A DNA stretch of 64,000 nt from Heliocidaris tuberculata (lineage: Eukaryota > Echinodermata > Echinoidea > Camarodonta > Echinometridae): assembly GCA_025618425.1 (NCBI GenBank), contig CM046838.1, positions 9,369,527 through 9,433,526 on the forward strand, in the 5' to 3' direction. A program made the translations under genes and the position numbers. Positions 1 through 11,540 of the stretch are shown here, piece after piece (position 1 is the stretch's first letter; each line of letters begins with the position of its first letter). The notes under the pieces are model-generated. The model did no database searches and was not told the DNA's origin. It was given only the letters and a program-made list of their open reading frames with translations.

Positions 1-170
1 GGTAAGCGAAGCCCTATCACTCCTGCTGAAATTTTGTACCGGTAATCTTTGTTATTTTCTTCAAAATTTGATTTTTAAAATTTAAGCATGGGTTGGAAAA
101 GAATCACTTCAGCAGACACCCAAGGTGGTTGGCACAGTGCACCGTGCATGGTTATTTGTTTGTTTATAGG
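1..170 (+). repeat. Dispersed repeat R1, copy a
   Basis: This segment resembles three others at 8432-8610, 9898-10065 and 11218-11385. Shared landmarks are a GGTAA start, a 'CTATCACTCCTGC'-like stretch, and near the end a 'cagcaaacaccgagggtggt'-like block. It is the most diverged of the four and may be cut by the window edge. No coding potential is seen. The similarity was judged by eye. Confidence 0.5.
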
Positions 171-1696
171 TGTCTCTGCACCCTAACTTGCTTCCCATCA
201 ATCCTGCGTACAGCTCTAGGATATCACATAATTTTTCATAAATCATCGGGCTTGTACAGCTAATCTCCAGTCTATGTGGGGCTGTGTCAATTTTGGCAGA
301 GGTCGACCGCTAAGTTGAATTATCAGCGGATTACTGGCTAGTTTGTTTTGAAATACCAACAAACTTCTAGCTGTGTGCGTGTGCATGGTCATCAAAATGG
401 CAAAACAAGGTGGGAGCTTTAGCAATTTTAAGCTCTGAATCTTGCGATCTGGTGCATACTATTGTGACTATTTTAGCTTAGTTAGAGTAAAGGGGGAGGG
501 GGGGGGGGGTGGGAGCATTCGGCCACTTAAGAAAAAGATCCTATTGTTTGGACTCTTTATTTTATATTAATTTTCACTTCTTACTCTAATGATGAAAGCC
601 AATATAGTTACTATTTTAACAACAACAAAAAAAAAATCCCAGAAAAAAATAGAAAATTGCTGTGGCAATATTCATTTTTCAATTTTAGATCAGGTAAAAT
701 TAGGATTGCGCACACGGAAAATCGGGACTTTTTTACGTGTGCGCGATAAGGACCAATTTTTTTAACGACAAAATTTTTTTGGGGGAGATATCAGCACTTG
801 CGGCTATCAGGAAATGTACACAATGAAGTGACAGTAAATTACGGATTTCATTTTTGGAATTATCTTTTCCAACATCGGTGAGTTGAATTTATTGTATTTC
901 ATGGATATGAGTGAATGTTGGTGACTTTTGTGTAGTTTTGTACAGTGGTGTTTTGAAAGTGTTGAGGTGTATGACTGCCTAGGCTAGAGTCTACACACAA
1001 AGTAGAATCTATAGTAAAGTTGCTATGAGTGGCTATGAGTGCTCTCATGTTAGTTAGATCTAGACCACTTATACATGTACAAGCTTATCTGAAGATAACC
1101 TTGATAACCTTGATAATTTGTAAATTTGTAAAATATGTTTGGTGTGTTACTACAAGCTCTTTATGTTTTTTTATAACTTGTCCATGTTGACTGTATAACT
1201 TGTATATATGTGTTGATTGATGGTACTCTCATACCCCGTAAGGGGGTCTCTAGAGTTAATAAATCTTACCAGACTAGCTTTTACGGATGAATAGGTTTCA
1301 ATAGCTTTTGTGTGTATCAGCAGGCCTTTATCCAGTCTAGATCATTCATACATGAGAGGAAAATAATTATTTAATATTTAACTTTCAATTCTGAATCCCG
1401 AAATTTGTGGCACAGTGAGAGTTGAAGAATCACTGAATCAGGTAATCTAGCAAATTTAAGAAAATTAAATTTTGCTTAGAGCAATTTTGTTAGTCTGTTT
1501 TTGACTGCTGCAACAGTGAATATTAAATGTTGGACACAGTCCCACATATAGTCTAGTCAGAAGGGGGGGTTCCTGTGCACCATCGAGATACATTTTTTTA
1601 ACCAACTTTTTGATAATGCCTGAAGTGTCTAGTTAATGAATTTTGATGTTCCCATTGCCAAATCGTGTCCCATGAGGTTCAAAATTGGCCAGTTTG
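171..1696. other. Noncoding stretch, nothing recognised
   Basis: AT-rich sequence without a credible reading frame. It has a G run near 498-510 and a few short repeats, and I recognise no gene or element. Confidence 0.5.
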
Positions 1697-2950
1697 GAAG
1701 CCATCTTGAATTTTTGATGAAATTCCATAATTAGCATATCTTTTGAATTAGACATCATTAGTGCTGGTATCGGCATGGAAAATCTATGTCGCCATGTCGC
1801 AATAAAATTAACACCGATGTCGACATGTGTCGACATCTGGACATGAGTCAAACAAGTCTAAACTCGGGTCGCTCCCGTAGTGACCGTACACTATTAAACC
1901 AGAGTTACCCGACACAAATTCACAAGAGCTTTACATGGAATACATGCACTATGTCCTCACGGGCTCACACTCGCAGTCATACTCACTTACAGTTCTCAAA
2001 GATGCACACTGTCAACTATTTGCCCCAAAATTTGTTTTGTATGATCCAATTTATCAAGCATTAATGAAAGTCATGCGGTGCGAGTCGGCTAGTGTCGCAT
2101 ATCTAGGCATGTACATGTACGTAATGTATACCGGTCGTCGCAGCTAGATACGCAGCGATCGTGTCGCACGCCCGCGCTGCTAATGCATATGTGAAACAAA
2201 TCACGTATGCGCGCACGACGCCACGGCGAGGTACATTTTATGTCGCCATCGGAGCATGCGTGTCGACATGTCGGCAAAGTCCAAAACCAGTACTTTTGTC
2301 GCCATAGTGGCGACATCAGGCGTGTCGATACCAGAACTAGACATCATGTATGAATATTAAAATAAAACAGCTTTTTTGAGTAATATTAGGGCAAGGAATC
2401 GATTCAGAGAGTTATTTTTGTGATTTGAGTAACCTGGAACACAAAACATCAAAAAGTGTGGAAAAAAAAAAAATTTGCACAAAAAATTGTGCATCCTAAC
2501 GTCATCTTGTTTTTCAACTAGTAAAACCAATGATAATCTGCAAATTTTTACAAAAATATGTTGAGAGGGATATAATCATGATTTTCATGCATAAATTTAC
2601 ACATACATGTATACCTTAAAAGTGTACCAGTATGGTCAGCTTAATGCACCTCTCAGATTAGGAAATACATGCATTTTTCATGCACAATCAACGCCCATTG
2701 CCTATTGTGTGCGAAACCCTAATACACTTCTGTGGTTAGAAGCGGCACAGTTGAGACGCTTTTACCAGCTTGTGTGGTAAGAATTATACGTTGAGTTATG
2801 GGCATAAATGCATGAAATTTAAAAGATTTTTATAGTGTACATTGAGTACTTTGTAATGCTTGATGGTTTATACACAAAGACAGTAAAATTAATCATTTGA
2901 GACCAAATCGAACATAGATACACATTGCAGTAGATTAGGGTAATGTTTGC
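1697..2950 (+). repeat. Large inverted repeat, arm A (interrupted by a MITE)
   Basis: Positions 1697-1758 plus 2338-2950 read as the reverse complement of 5690-6351. Shared landmarks include the block starting 'gaagccatcttgaattt', the 'gacgtcatcttg'-like run near 2500 and the end near 'attagggtaa'. The arms are about 650 bp and roughly 85-90% alike by eye, separated by about 2.7 kb that includes the CT-rich tract. They could be two opposite copies of a dispersed repeat or the ends of a larger old element. Arm B lacks the MITE and so shows the pre-insertion site. Confidence 0.7.
1759..2337. mobile_element. 579-bp MITE with 10-bp target duplication
   Basis: The element lies between two copies of TAGACATCAT (1749-1758 and 2338-2347). 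Its ends are inverted, with GTGCTGGTATCG near the left end and GTTCTGGTATCG as the reverse complement of the right end. The inner arms share gtcgacatg and gtcgccat motifs. The related sequence at 6281-6299 (opposite strand) continues straight through this site, so it serves as an empty site. There is no transposase. The 9-10 bp duplication would fit a Mutator-like family, but that class is inference. Confidence 0.75.
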
Positions 2951-3779
2951 GTGTTAGAGAAGGCATGTTTCGAACCCTCTCCCAATATGACTGGTAAGAT
3001 TCATGCATGTTCAAACTATAGACGTATGGTTCAAACATACATTGATGCTTTAAAATTGATATGATATGTGTCAATAATGCTGTATGTAACGGAATGGTTT
3101 AAGAACAACAAAATTTCGTTGTTTAAGATAGAAATATGCCTTCTTGCGACTGAACACACCTTGATATTAGTAATTAGAGGTAGACAGTTTGGGTCCCAGA
3201 ATTTACACTGGAAGAACAGATTTACCAGCGAACATTAATGATTTTCTTTAATGTCGCTTTGGAATGAGTTGAAAGGATAATTTCATGATTCATAAACGTA
3301 GGTGTATCACTTTGTAAAGATACTCAGGAACAAAATATACCCGAATGGCAAGACTGAGTACATTTTTAGATGGAAGTTACACAAAGTTAAGCCTATGGTA
3401 CATGGTCCAGATTTTTGTTACAAGTAAAATCACCTCCCTGTCAGAATATGAGGTAACAGTTGTCCGAATATAAGGTGTCGACACCATTACAGGTAATTTC
3501 ACATTCTTGGGTTATGCAGTCCTTTACCCCGCCCCCTCCCCGCCTTATACGCCTGTGAAGATATTCATAATAATTATAATTCTGTTTAATTTTCTAATCT
3601 ATCGAAATTGTTTTCTGAATGTTGCCTAGAACATGCCGGTAACATGATCTGCCTATGTTACTTTCACCATTATTTTCTTTGATAGTGATGATGATTATTT
3701 TTTGTGATGACGGTGGGTCATAGTACTTGCATACTGTGATTACTCGTACTAAGAGTATTATGCGTAAGTTTGTTGACAT
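2951..3779. other. Noncoding stretch, nothing recognised
   Basis: AT-rich sequence between repeat arm A and the CT-rich tract, with no supported gene or element. Confidence 0.5.
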
Positions 3780-5275
3780 CATCCTTTTTGAGCAGTATCT
3801 TCATCTCTCCTCTCACATCTCACCTCTCTATCTCTTTCTTTCTCACTCTCTCTCTGTTCTCGTCTCTTACACACTTCCTCCCCTTTCCTTTCTCAATTCT
3901 CCCTCTATTTCTCACTCCCTGTCTCTGTTTTTTTTCTCTTCTTCCCTCTCCCTCTCTTCCTTTCTCCATCTACCCTCTCTTTCCCGCATTCTTCTTTTAT
4001 GTTCCTAGCTATCCTCCCTTCTTCTATTTATCTTCCAAGTCTCTCCATGTCCACCTTCTTCCTTTGTATTTTGTTCTTTCTGTTCATGCACCATCTCTCT
4101 CTCATCTGTGTTTCTCTCTGAAGTCCATCCCCAATTTCACCCTATATGTTTCTCCTTGTCCATCTCTCTCCCTCTCTGTTTCTCTCTCTGTTTCTCTGTT
4201 ATCCTCTTTCTCTGTCTATATTTTGTTCTCTCCTTCCCCTCAGCTCTCTCTCTTTCTCTCTCTGTACTTCTCTCTTAACCATGCCCGTCTGTACCTTTGT
4301 TGTCTCTCTTTGCCCTCCTTCTTCTCCCCCTCTCACTTTCTCCACTGTCATGACTGTCCTTCTTTGTCTACATGGCTCTCCTGTCTCCTCTCCCACTTCT
4401 TTCTGTCTCTATCTTTCTATTCCCCTTCCCTATTTTCACCGTCTCTCTCCGTCTGCCTAACTTCTTTCCCCTCCTTCTCTTAAATCGCTGCTCTCACCCC
4501 CCCCCCCCCACTCCCCTCCCATCCATTTCCTTGTCCCACCTCCCTTTCTCCCCACCTTCTGTTTGTATGTCTGTCTACCCCCCCCCCCCCGCATGCCTCT
4601 CTCTTTCTCTCTCTATCCATCCCCACCTCTTATTTCCTCCCTGTCATGCCTGTGTCTCTCCGTGTCTCTCCATCTCTCCCTCACTCTATCTCTCTCCCTT
4701 TCATCTCAATAATCTGTTCTGTCTCCATTTTCACTCCCTATCCCCCTCCTATCCCTCTTCATCCCCTCTCCGTCCATCACCAATTTGATCCTTCCCCCTC
4801 AGCGGGTGCGCTCTCTCTCTCTCCCTCTCCCTCTCTCATCTTACCACCCACTCCCTTGTACCATCTCCCTCTTCCCTACCCGTCTCTCTGCTTGTCTGTC
4901 TGTTTCTCTCTCTGACTCTGTCTGTCTGTCTGTCTGTCTTTTTCTCTCAATCATCCCCCGTCTCTCCTTTCTTCCCTGGCTTGCCTTGCCTTGCCTTGCC
5001 TTCTCTTCTGTTCTCTCTCCTCCTCCTCCTCTACTTTCTCTCCACATCCTTCTCAGTCACTGTCTTCCTCTCACGCCCTTTATCCCTCTTTAATCCCTGT
5101 CTCCCCAGCCCCTGCATCCTCTCTCCGTCTTTCTCCTCCTCCTCTCTTTATATGATTCTCTCTCTCTCTCTCCCCCTCTCTCTCTCTCTCCCCCTCTCTC
5201 TCTAAACCTCTCCTCTCATTTTCTCCCTTTCTCTAGCTCTCTATCTCTCTGCATCTTCTTTCCCTTTGTCATGTC
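3780..5275 (+). repeat. CT-rich low-complexity tract (1.5 kb)
   Basis: Almost pure pyrimidine with CTCT, TCTG and CCTT runs, short C runs near 4495-4510 and 4580-4590, and a TCTG tetranucleotide run near 4920-4938. Long open frames here (for example 3770-4483) are Ser/Leu/Pro/Phe-only products of base composition and are not genes. Such polypyrimidine tracts can form triplex DNA. Confidence 0.9.
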
Positions 5276-5689
5276 TCTAACCATGCTAACCTGACATTAA
5301 TTTTGAGATCATCTCCATTACTCCAAAACTGTATACGCTATTCATTGATTTCATCAATCATTCCAAGTAAAAAATTTTTTTGAAATGTCATAACATATAA
5401 CTGAAAGATTTTTATCATCAAACCCCATGGAACACTCATCAATTACTAAAATGGGTGGGAAAACTGCTGTCAATATTAAGTATTGTGGGATAAGATCTTT
5501 AAATTGAAAATATATTATCATCTTGATAAATTGTTGACTCTCTATTCTAAAACAATATGCATAATGTATATATTTCTAAAACAAAATATAAGGAAAAAGC
5601 ACTTTTCCAACTGAACATGTCATTAACTTCATGTTTGAGAAGCTCATGACATGAGAAACAGATAAACGAACGGCCAAGACAAGCACAAA
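5276..5689. other. Noncoding spacer, nothing recognised
   Basis: Unremarkable AT-rich sequence with no gene or element seen. Confidence 0.5.
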
Positions 5690-6351
5690 GCGTTACCCTA
5701 ATCCACTGCAATATGTATCTATGTTCGATTTGGTCTCAAATGATTAATTTTACTGTCTTTGACTTTGAGTATAAACCATCAAGCATTACAAAGTATTCAA
5801 TGTACACTATAAAAATCATTTAAATTTCATGCATTTATGCCCATAACTCAACGTATAACTCTTACCACGCAAGCTGGTAAAAGCGTCTCAACTGTGCCGC
5901 TTCTAACACACAGAAGTCTATGGGGTTTCGCACACAATAGCCAATTGGCGTCGCTTGAGCACGAAAAACGCATGTATATTCCAAATTTGAGAGGTATCAT
6001 TAAGCTGATCATACTGGTACATTTTTAAGGTATATGTGTAAATTTATGCATGAAAATCTTGATTGTATCCCTCTCAACATATTTTAGTAAAATATTTGCG
6101 GGTTATCATTGTTTTACTAGTTGAAAAACAAGATGACGTTAGGATACACAATTTTTTTTGCAAATTTTATCACTTTTTTCACACTTTTTGATGTTTTGTG
6201 GAATCCAGCTTACTCAAATCACAAAAATAACTCTCTAAATCGATTCCTCATCCTATGTTACTCAAAAAAGTTGTTTTATTTATTCATGCATAATGTCTTA
6301 TTCAAAAGATATGCTAATTATGGAATTTCATCAAAAATTCAAGATGGCTTC
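5690..6351 (-). repeat. Large inverted repeat, arm B
   Basis: Reverse-complement partner of 1697-2950 without the 579-bp insertion. The part at 6281-6299 preserves the uninterrupted target of that MITE. Open frames through it, such as 6121-6798, are not conserved between the two arms. Confidence 0.7.
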
Positions 6352-7010
6352 CTACATAAATGGCCGGGGGTGTGTGTGTGTGTTTTGCGGGGGGAGGGGG
6401 TATTACACCCTCCCACACAAAATTACTGTCAGAAAATGCACAACCTCTCTCGGCCAAAAAGAAAAAAAAAAGGAGGGGGGAAGGTAGAGGAAAAGAAAAG
6501 AGAAAGGAGAAGGGGCGAAAAAAGAAAAGAAAATGGAAAGGAAAACAAAAACAGAAAGAAAAGAAAAAGAATGAAAAAACTGGCTGAAAAAGGCATTCAG
6601 CTTTGGCAACGGGTTGCAGCCCCCCCCGCCCCCCCCCCCCCCCCCCCGAGGGTTCTGAAAGTTCTGACATTTGGGCAAATCACACAGCGAGGTGCCAGAA
6701 TATCCACATATTTGGGCAGGTTCCCGGATAATTATGTAAATTATGTCTGTAACTTACAAAAAGTTAACCCCCTCCCCCCCTCCAAAAAAAAAAATTGAAA
6801 AGTTGATATATTCGGGCAAAAAGTGTCAGCCCCCCTCACCCCCCCCCCCCTTGCGAAAATGGCCCCGTATGGTCAAGATCTCTACATCTGCGATTTTCTT
6901 TTATTTGTTGGGGGGTGGAGAAAATTAGTGGAGTAGCATTTTTGTCGGCAAATTTCGGTGTGACAGCCCCCCCCCCATCCCCCATTTAAAATATCCTAGC
7001 AACGCCCCCG
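6352..7010. repeat. G/C-run and purine-rich degenerate repeat
   Basis: A G-rich start, an A/G-only tract (about 6460-6590), C runs near 6620-6645, then a block near 6685-6740 ('gaggtgccagaatatcc') matching the tandem repeat at 48877-49600. It appears to be decayed members of the poly-G repeat families seen elsewhere in the window. Confidence 0.5.
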
Positions 7011-7413
7011 AGTCAGCCCTCCTAAATTTCCTGTCATAAAGACAATGATGTCAAGCAAAAAGTGACATCAATACAGTAGCTGCATGTATTGAACATAGTT
7101 GGTGGTATGCCAATTAAGATGCTCATGAAGCAATTATCACTGTAAAATTTAGCATCTGGCATCACAACATCTCAGCATTAAGCAAGGCTGACACTTGCAC
7201 GACTTTTGGCCACGATTTTGTCGTGGCAAGTCGTGCCATTTTGGGGCACGAACTGGGAGGCTCCCGCACTGTTCACGACTAGTTCACGCATAGTTCACGA
7301 CGAGTTCACGACGAGTTCACGAATAGTTCACGAATGCGTGCCCATCAGTGTCCACATTGACACGAACTGGCACGACGAGTTCACGCATAGTTTGCGCATA
7401 GTTTACGCATAGT

Positions 7414-7686
7414 TTACGCACTTCCCGCATTGGCACGACGAGTTTGCGCAATTCGGACTTCTTTCTTAGACACCCGGACCCGCTTCTTCTGCTGCCTGGT
7501 AGCCTCGTCCTCACTCGATGGCTGTCTCTGGCTTTCGAGTGGATCCTGCTGTGTCTCCGGGATAACATCAACACTTGATATGGATGACTGGGGGGAATGA
7601 TCTCTCTCAGCAGTCTCTGCCTCTGGCCTGTCGGCTTCTGGCCTACTCTGCTTTGCTCTTCCTCGTGTCTGCGTTGTTTTAGGCAT
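7414..7686 (-). pseudogene. Truncated N-terminal ORF inside Harbinger-like element
   Basis: A 90-residue frame opens with ATG at 7684-7686. Its composition is protein-like and hydrophilic: a basic start (MPKTTQTRGRAKQ), an acidic Ser/Pro/Glu-rich middle, and a basic patch KKRVRVSKKEVR near residues 67-78. It then runs into the GTTCACG repeats and stops, which suggests that a longer gene was deleted. Autonomous Harbinger elements carry a second gene for a Myb/SANT-like DNA-binding protein, and this could be its disordered N-terminus. That is inference, because no Myb domain is present. A TATA box lies about 70 bp upstream. Confidence 0.45.
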
Positions 7687-7756
7687 GTTGTCTCTGTGAT
7701 ATAAGTTGTCTCTTCGTTGGCGATCTCTGGAATGGCGAGCAGTGTCCAGGAAGCCC

Positions 7757-7764
7757 TATATATA
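7757..7764 (-). promoter_or_regulatory. TATA box of the element-borne ORF
   Basis: On the minus strand the sequence reads GGGGGTATATATAGGG, about 70 bp before the ATG at 7686 and in a locally GC-rich setting. Spacing and context fit a core promoter for the truncated frame. Confidence 0.45.
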
Positions 7765-8325
7765 CCCCCGCACCGACGCGAGCGCCACTGTCGCGCAGTA
7801 GTCGTGAACTGCTCGTGAACTGTTCGTAAACTGCTCGTGAACTCGTCGTGAACTGCTCGTGCCATGCGGAAACTGTTTGTGAAGTGCGTAAACTAGTCGT
7901 GAACTGCTCGTGCCATCAATGCGTGAAGTACACGTGACCGTGTCAGTGGGAAGGCACGGCTACGCTGCGCCGCGCACCAATTCGTGAACATGTCGTGAAC
8001 TACTCGTGAACTCGACGTGAGCTGTTCGTGAACTATCCGTGGCAGTTCGTGACAGTCGTGGCATGGCGCGCACTGCCACGCACTGGCACGCATCCTCCCT
8101 CATCGTCCCGACGAGTTCACAAACAGTTTGCGCATAGTTTACGACCCGGTCGCGAAATTTTGTCGTGACCAAAATTTTGAACATTTCAAAATTCTCGTCC
8201 CGACATGGCACGCAGTCACGACGGGTTTACGCACACTTCACGCCAGTTTACGACTAGTTTGCGCACTGGCACGACTCGAGTCGTGCCAATGCGTGCCACA
8301 GAATCGTGCAAGTGTCAGCCTTGCT

Positions 8326-9229
8326 TTACACTACATGCTCTTCGATCATTTACAGCACATTCTGTGCTGACCCCGCGCTGGCTACGGCAAGAGGTCATCG
8401 TTTCTCATGCTATCATATCTCACAGGACCATGCGGAAGGTAAGTCGAATCCTATCACCCCTGCCTAATTTTATGAAATTTACTATCTTTATTGTACTTCG
8501 ATTGTCTACTTGTAAGTTAGAATATGTTCAGAACCACCTCAGCAAACACCGAGGGTGGTTTGCAAGGTTCATCGCGCGTGGGAATGGGTGATTATGAGGC
8601 ATAGTATTTCTGTGTTTACCCATCACTCCATACGTACTATGAATGGGCTGTACAACTCTGTGGCCAGTACCAGATTGATAAGCCACAGAGTTCGTACAAC
8701 TAGCAAGGGCTTATGAGTGGATCTAGACTACGTCTACCAATGATCCCCGCTAAAACAGACAAAACCTTCTTTTTGAAGCCTTTTCAACCGTTAAAGCCAT
8801 CGAGGAAGCTTGTATACCCAGACGTAATTCCGGACAGGTTGTTAATCCAGACAGGTCATTTTTAAACAGTAAATCGAACAACTTTTCATGCAAATTGTCA
8901 CAAATCTTTCACAGGATAGGTTGAAAATCATGTGAATTGCAAATATTCACTGGTTTTAGTGTTACTTGATGCATTTTTTTTCATAAAATCTGACAGCAAA
9001 ATTGACAGGCTAATTTTTGTTAAGTGTCCGGAAATGCAATCCCCTATCCTACATGTATGGTCAGGGGTCCTAAAACTACGCAGGTCCTAAAGCTACGCAC
9101 CCCACAAATACTTTCTGAAATTTCTGAACTCTCTAATAAGTAACATTACTCACTCTCACTGGGTTAAGTAATCATTATGGTAATCAACAATATTTTTAAT
9201 TTATTTTTTATATTTTATATTAGACGGAT
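8326..9229. other. Repeat R1 copy b and a hairpin; otherwise noncoding
   Basis: R1 copy b lies at 8432-8610 ('caaacaccgagggtggtttg'). A hairpin of the AACTCTGTGG...CCACAGAGTT type lies at 8653-8692, related to five others at 9742-11530. The rest, including the T-rich part near 9180-9225, holds nothing recognised. Confidence 0.55.
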
Positions 9230-9676
9230 CAGTAGAGGCGCATGGCCGATAACGGAGACTCTCTCCCATTTGGGAGACTGTCTCTCATATTGGAGACTTA
9301 GCATACAAAAGAATAAAAGAAACAACATCAACAACAAGGCAGTTTATCCCAGCCAAATTTTTGCCTGACTGAGGTCAGAAACCCATTTGTTTTGTGTGTG
9401 GGTCATAACAAAAAATGTTATGAAAACAAAAGTAGACGGTGAATCTTTGAAGTAGACGGTCAAAAGGGGTAATTTTTCATGAGAAATCTGCTTATCACAT
9501 TTTCATTTTGCGTTGAGGTAATCCCTTTGCCGCAAATGTAAACAAAGAAAATCGATCTCCCAAATGGGAGACTGTCTCTCACATCGACTACCAAAAATAT
9601 TTATAAAAGTCTCTGATAACAGAGACAATCTCCCAAATGAGAGAGAGTCTCCGATATCGGTCGTGCGCCTCTAGTG
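9230..9676. mobile_element. MITE with inverted ends of about 65 bp
   Basis: The left end 'cagtagaggcgcatggccga' mirrors the right end, whose reverse complement is 'cactagaggcgcacgaccga'. The match continues through 'cggagactctctc' and 'atttgggaga' motifs for about 65 bp on each side. The inner arms repeat a 'ctcccaaatgggag' palindrome. I could not settle the target duplication. No coding capacity. Confidence 0.65.
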
Positions 9677-10066
9677 CCGATGGGATCTGTCTCTTCCTCG
9701 GAGAACTTCTCTTTTTCATTACTGACGTTTGTTAGCTATACGAGCTCTGTGGCTTATCAATCTGGTACTGGCCACAGAGCTATACAGCCCATGCCTATAC
9801 TGTGTGTGGAGGAGGATATCAACCAAAAAATCTAGATAATGCAAGATAAAGATTGGTGTAGTCCCATATAGACCTAGATCTATACAAGTTACATATGAAA
9901 GGTAAAAAAAAAACGATCACACCTGCCGATTTTGTGGCTTTTTTTCTTTTTTATTCATTTAATTTTTACAATCTTAGTTGATCCTGGAAGGTAACCCCTT
10001 TAGCAAACTCCGAGGGTGGTTTGCATGGCTCACAGTATGTGGGAAATGGTGATATTTAGATCTAGA

Positions 10067-10957
10067 GTAAAGGCTCTGGTGTGCGGCCGCTTAAAGGGAA
10101 TTTGCTGATTTATCAATCAAAGACTTGCACATAATTCAATACAATCAATTCATAGTCCAAATACTTGCTTACTAAAGTAAATAGAAGGCAAAATTAAAAT
10201 TATTGACCAATAACGTGGTCAGTAGTGTCCATTTTTCAAAACGGTGCTAGGGGTCCTGTGTGCGGCCGCCTCTACCCCTGTGAGCAGCCGCCCATGATAT
10301 GTCGGGCATTCAGCATCATATTTGTGACTAAGTGAAAGAAAATTAATATCACATTTCATACATTACATTCCAATACTTTATAAAAATTAATAATATTCTG
10401 TTGAAACCCATAAAATCTGTCAAACATGATGATCTATCAAACGCCATGACCAAAAAATGAAAGCAGACTACAATTTCCTACAAAAACCTGCATTTTGTAC
10501 ACGTTTTACACAGGGTGGCTGCTCACCAGACCCACTCAGAAAAATGGCACTGGTGAGCGGCCACCCCCATGCAGCTTTCCCTGTGGTAGTGTAAATAAAA
10601 ATTTCTGAAGCAAAACATGGACCATCAACTTCATTCTCTTAAATAAACATCAAATTACACATCAAATTGAACAAATAAAGTTTAAGTATTGGTTTAAGTA
10701 TGTCATAGTCTCTTAACTTAAAAGTTAAGAAACTGCAATTTTTTTGTCGATGACTGGTGGCGTACATTTCTCATGATGTTGAGCGAGATTCAGGATACTT
10801 ACTGCTTTGGCTGAGTATGTTTTTTGGTGCAATAGAACCTACCTGAGCTGAGACTGTCCAGGGTAATTTTTGAAGGGATATCAATTTTTTTTTTTTTTTC
10901 ATTTTTTATTCACCGCCGGCTGCTCACAGGGGACCGGCCGCCCACAGGAGCACATAC
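10067..10957. mobile_element. 891-bp nonautonomous insertion, TCTAGA duplication
   Basis: Flanked by TCTAGA at 10061-10066 and 10958-10963. The sister segment at 11369-11395 reads straight across ('gatctagattttttggttg') and serves as the empty site. The ends are imperfect inverted repeats, about 17 of 24 matching, ending in GCGGCCG motifs. Inside is a hairpin near 10511-10566 with GTGGCTGCTCACCA and its complement. No coding sequence. Confidence 0.65.
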
Positions 10958-11022
10958 TCTAGATTTTTTGGTTGATATCCTCCTCCACACACAGTATAGG
11001 GATAGGCTGTATTAGCTATACG

Positions 11023-11134
11023 AGCTCTGTGGCTTATCAATCTGCTACTGGCCACAGAGCTATACAGCCCAGGCATGGGCTGTATTAGCTATACGAGCTC
11101 TGTGGCTTATCAATCTGCTACTGGCCACAGAGCT
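11023..11134. repeat. Two tandem hairpins, AGCTCTGTGGC stem
   Basis: Each unit is 39 bp: an 11-bp stem AGCTCTGTGGC/GCCACAGAGCT around a 17-base loop 'ttatcaatctgctactg' (11023-11061 and 11096-11134). Single copies lie at 8653-8692 and 9742-9781. Two more lie at 11434-11472 and 11492-11530 in the opposite orientation. Confidence 0.8.
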
Positions 11135-11143
11135 ATACATATG

Positions 11144-11211
11144 TGTAACTTGTATATATGGGACTACACCAATCTTACCTTGCATGTGTAGTCCCATATA
11201 TACAAGTTACA
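11144..11211. repeat. Perfect 25-bp-arm hairpin
   Basis: TGTAACTTGTATATATGGGA plus CTACA (11144-11168) is exactly complementary to 11187-11211, with an 18-base spacer. It lies just before repeat R1 copy d. Confidence 0.85.
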
Positions 11212-11433
11212 AGTGCAAGGTAAAAAAACCTGATCACACCTGCCAATTTTGTGGCTTTTTTTTCTTTTTTATTCATTCAATTTTTACAATCTTAGTTGAT
11301 CCTGGAAGGTAACCCCTTTAGCAAACTCCGAGGGTGGTTTGCATGGCTCACAGTATGTGGGAAATGGTGATATTTAGATCTAGATTTTTTGGTTGATATC
11401 TTCCTCCACACGCAGTATAGGCATGGGCTGTAT

Positions 11434-11530
11434 AGCTCTGTGGCCAGTAGCAGATTGATAAGCCACAGAGCTCGTATAGCTAGGGCTGTATAGCTCTGTG
11501 GCCAGTACCAGATTGATAAGCCACAGAGCT
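11434..11530. repeat. Two tandem hairpins, inverted orientation
   Basis: Copies of the AGCTCTGTGGC/GCCACAGAGCT hairpin at 11434-11472 and 11492-11530, facing the pair at 11023-11134. Confidence 0.8.
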
Positions 11531-11540
11531 CGTATAGCTA

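Larger units (their letters stand above)
7181..8325. mobile_element. Harbinger-like nonautonomous element, TTA target duplication
   Basis: The ends are perfect inverted repeats of 22 bp beginning AGCAAGGCTGACACTTGCAC. They are flanked by TTA at 7178-7180 and 8326-8328. A 3-bp TWA duplication is characteristic of PIF/Harbinger elements. Inside each end are many 12-13 bp iterations of a GTTCACGA-type motif, in mirror orientation between the left (7260-7440) and right (7800-8290) halves. The centre holds a short minus-strand reading frame with its own TATA box. No transposase is present, so the element would depend on proteins supplied in trans. Confidence 0.8.

Noticed and set aside
3770..4788. 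Long Ser/Leu/Pro-rich open frames
   Set aside because: They lie in an almost pure pyrimidine tract that lacks stop codons by composition, so there is no real protein signal.
1697..6351. One large DNA transposon bounded by the two 650-bp arms
   Set aside because: I found no target duplication outside the arms and no transposase between them, so two independent copies are equally likely.
6121..6798. 225-codon plus-strand frame
   Set aside because: It runs through a dispersed repeat arm and then an A/G low-complexity tract. The sister arm does not keep the frame.
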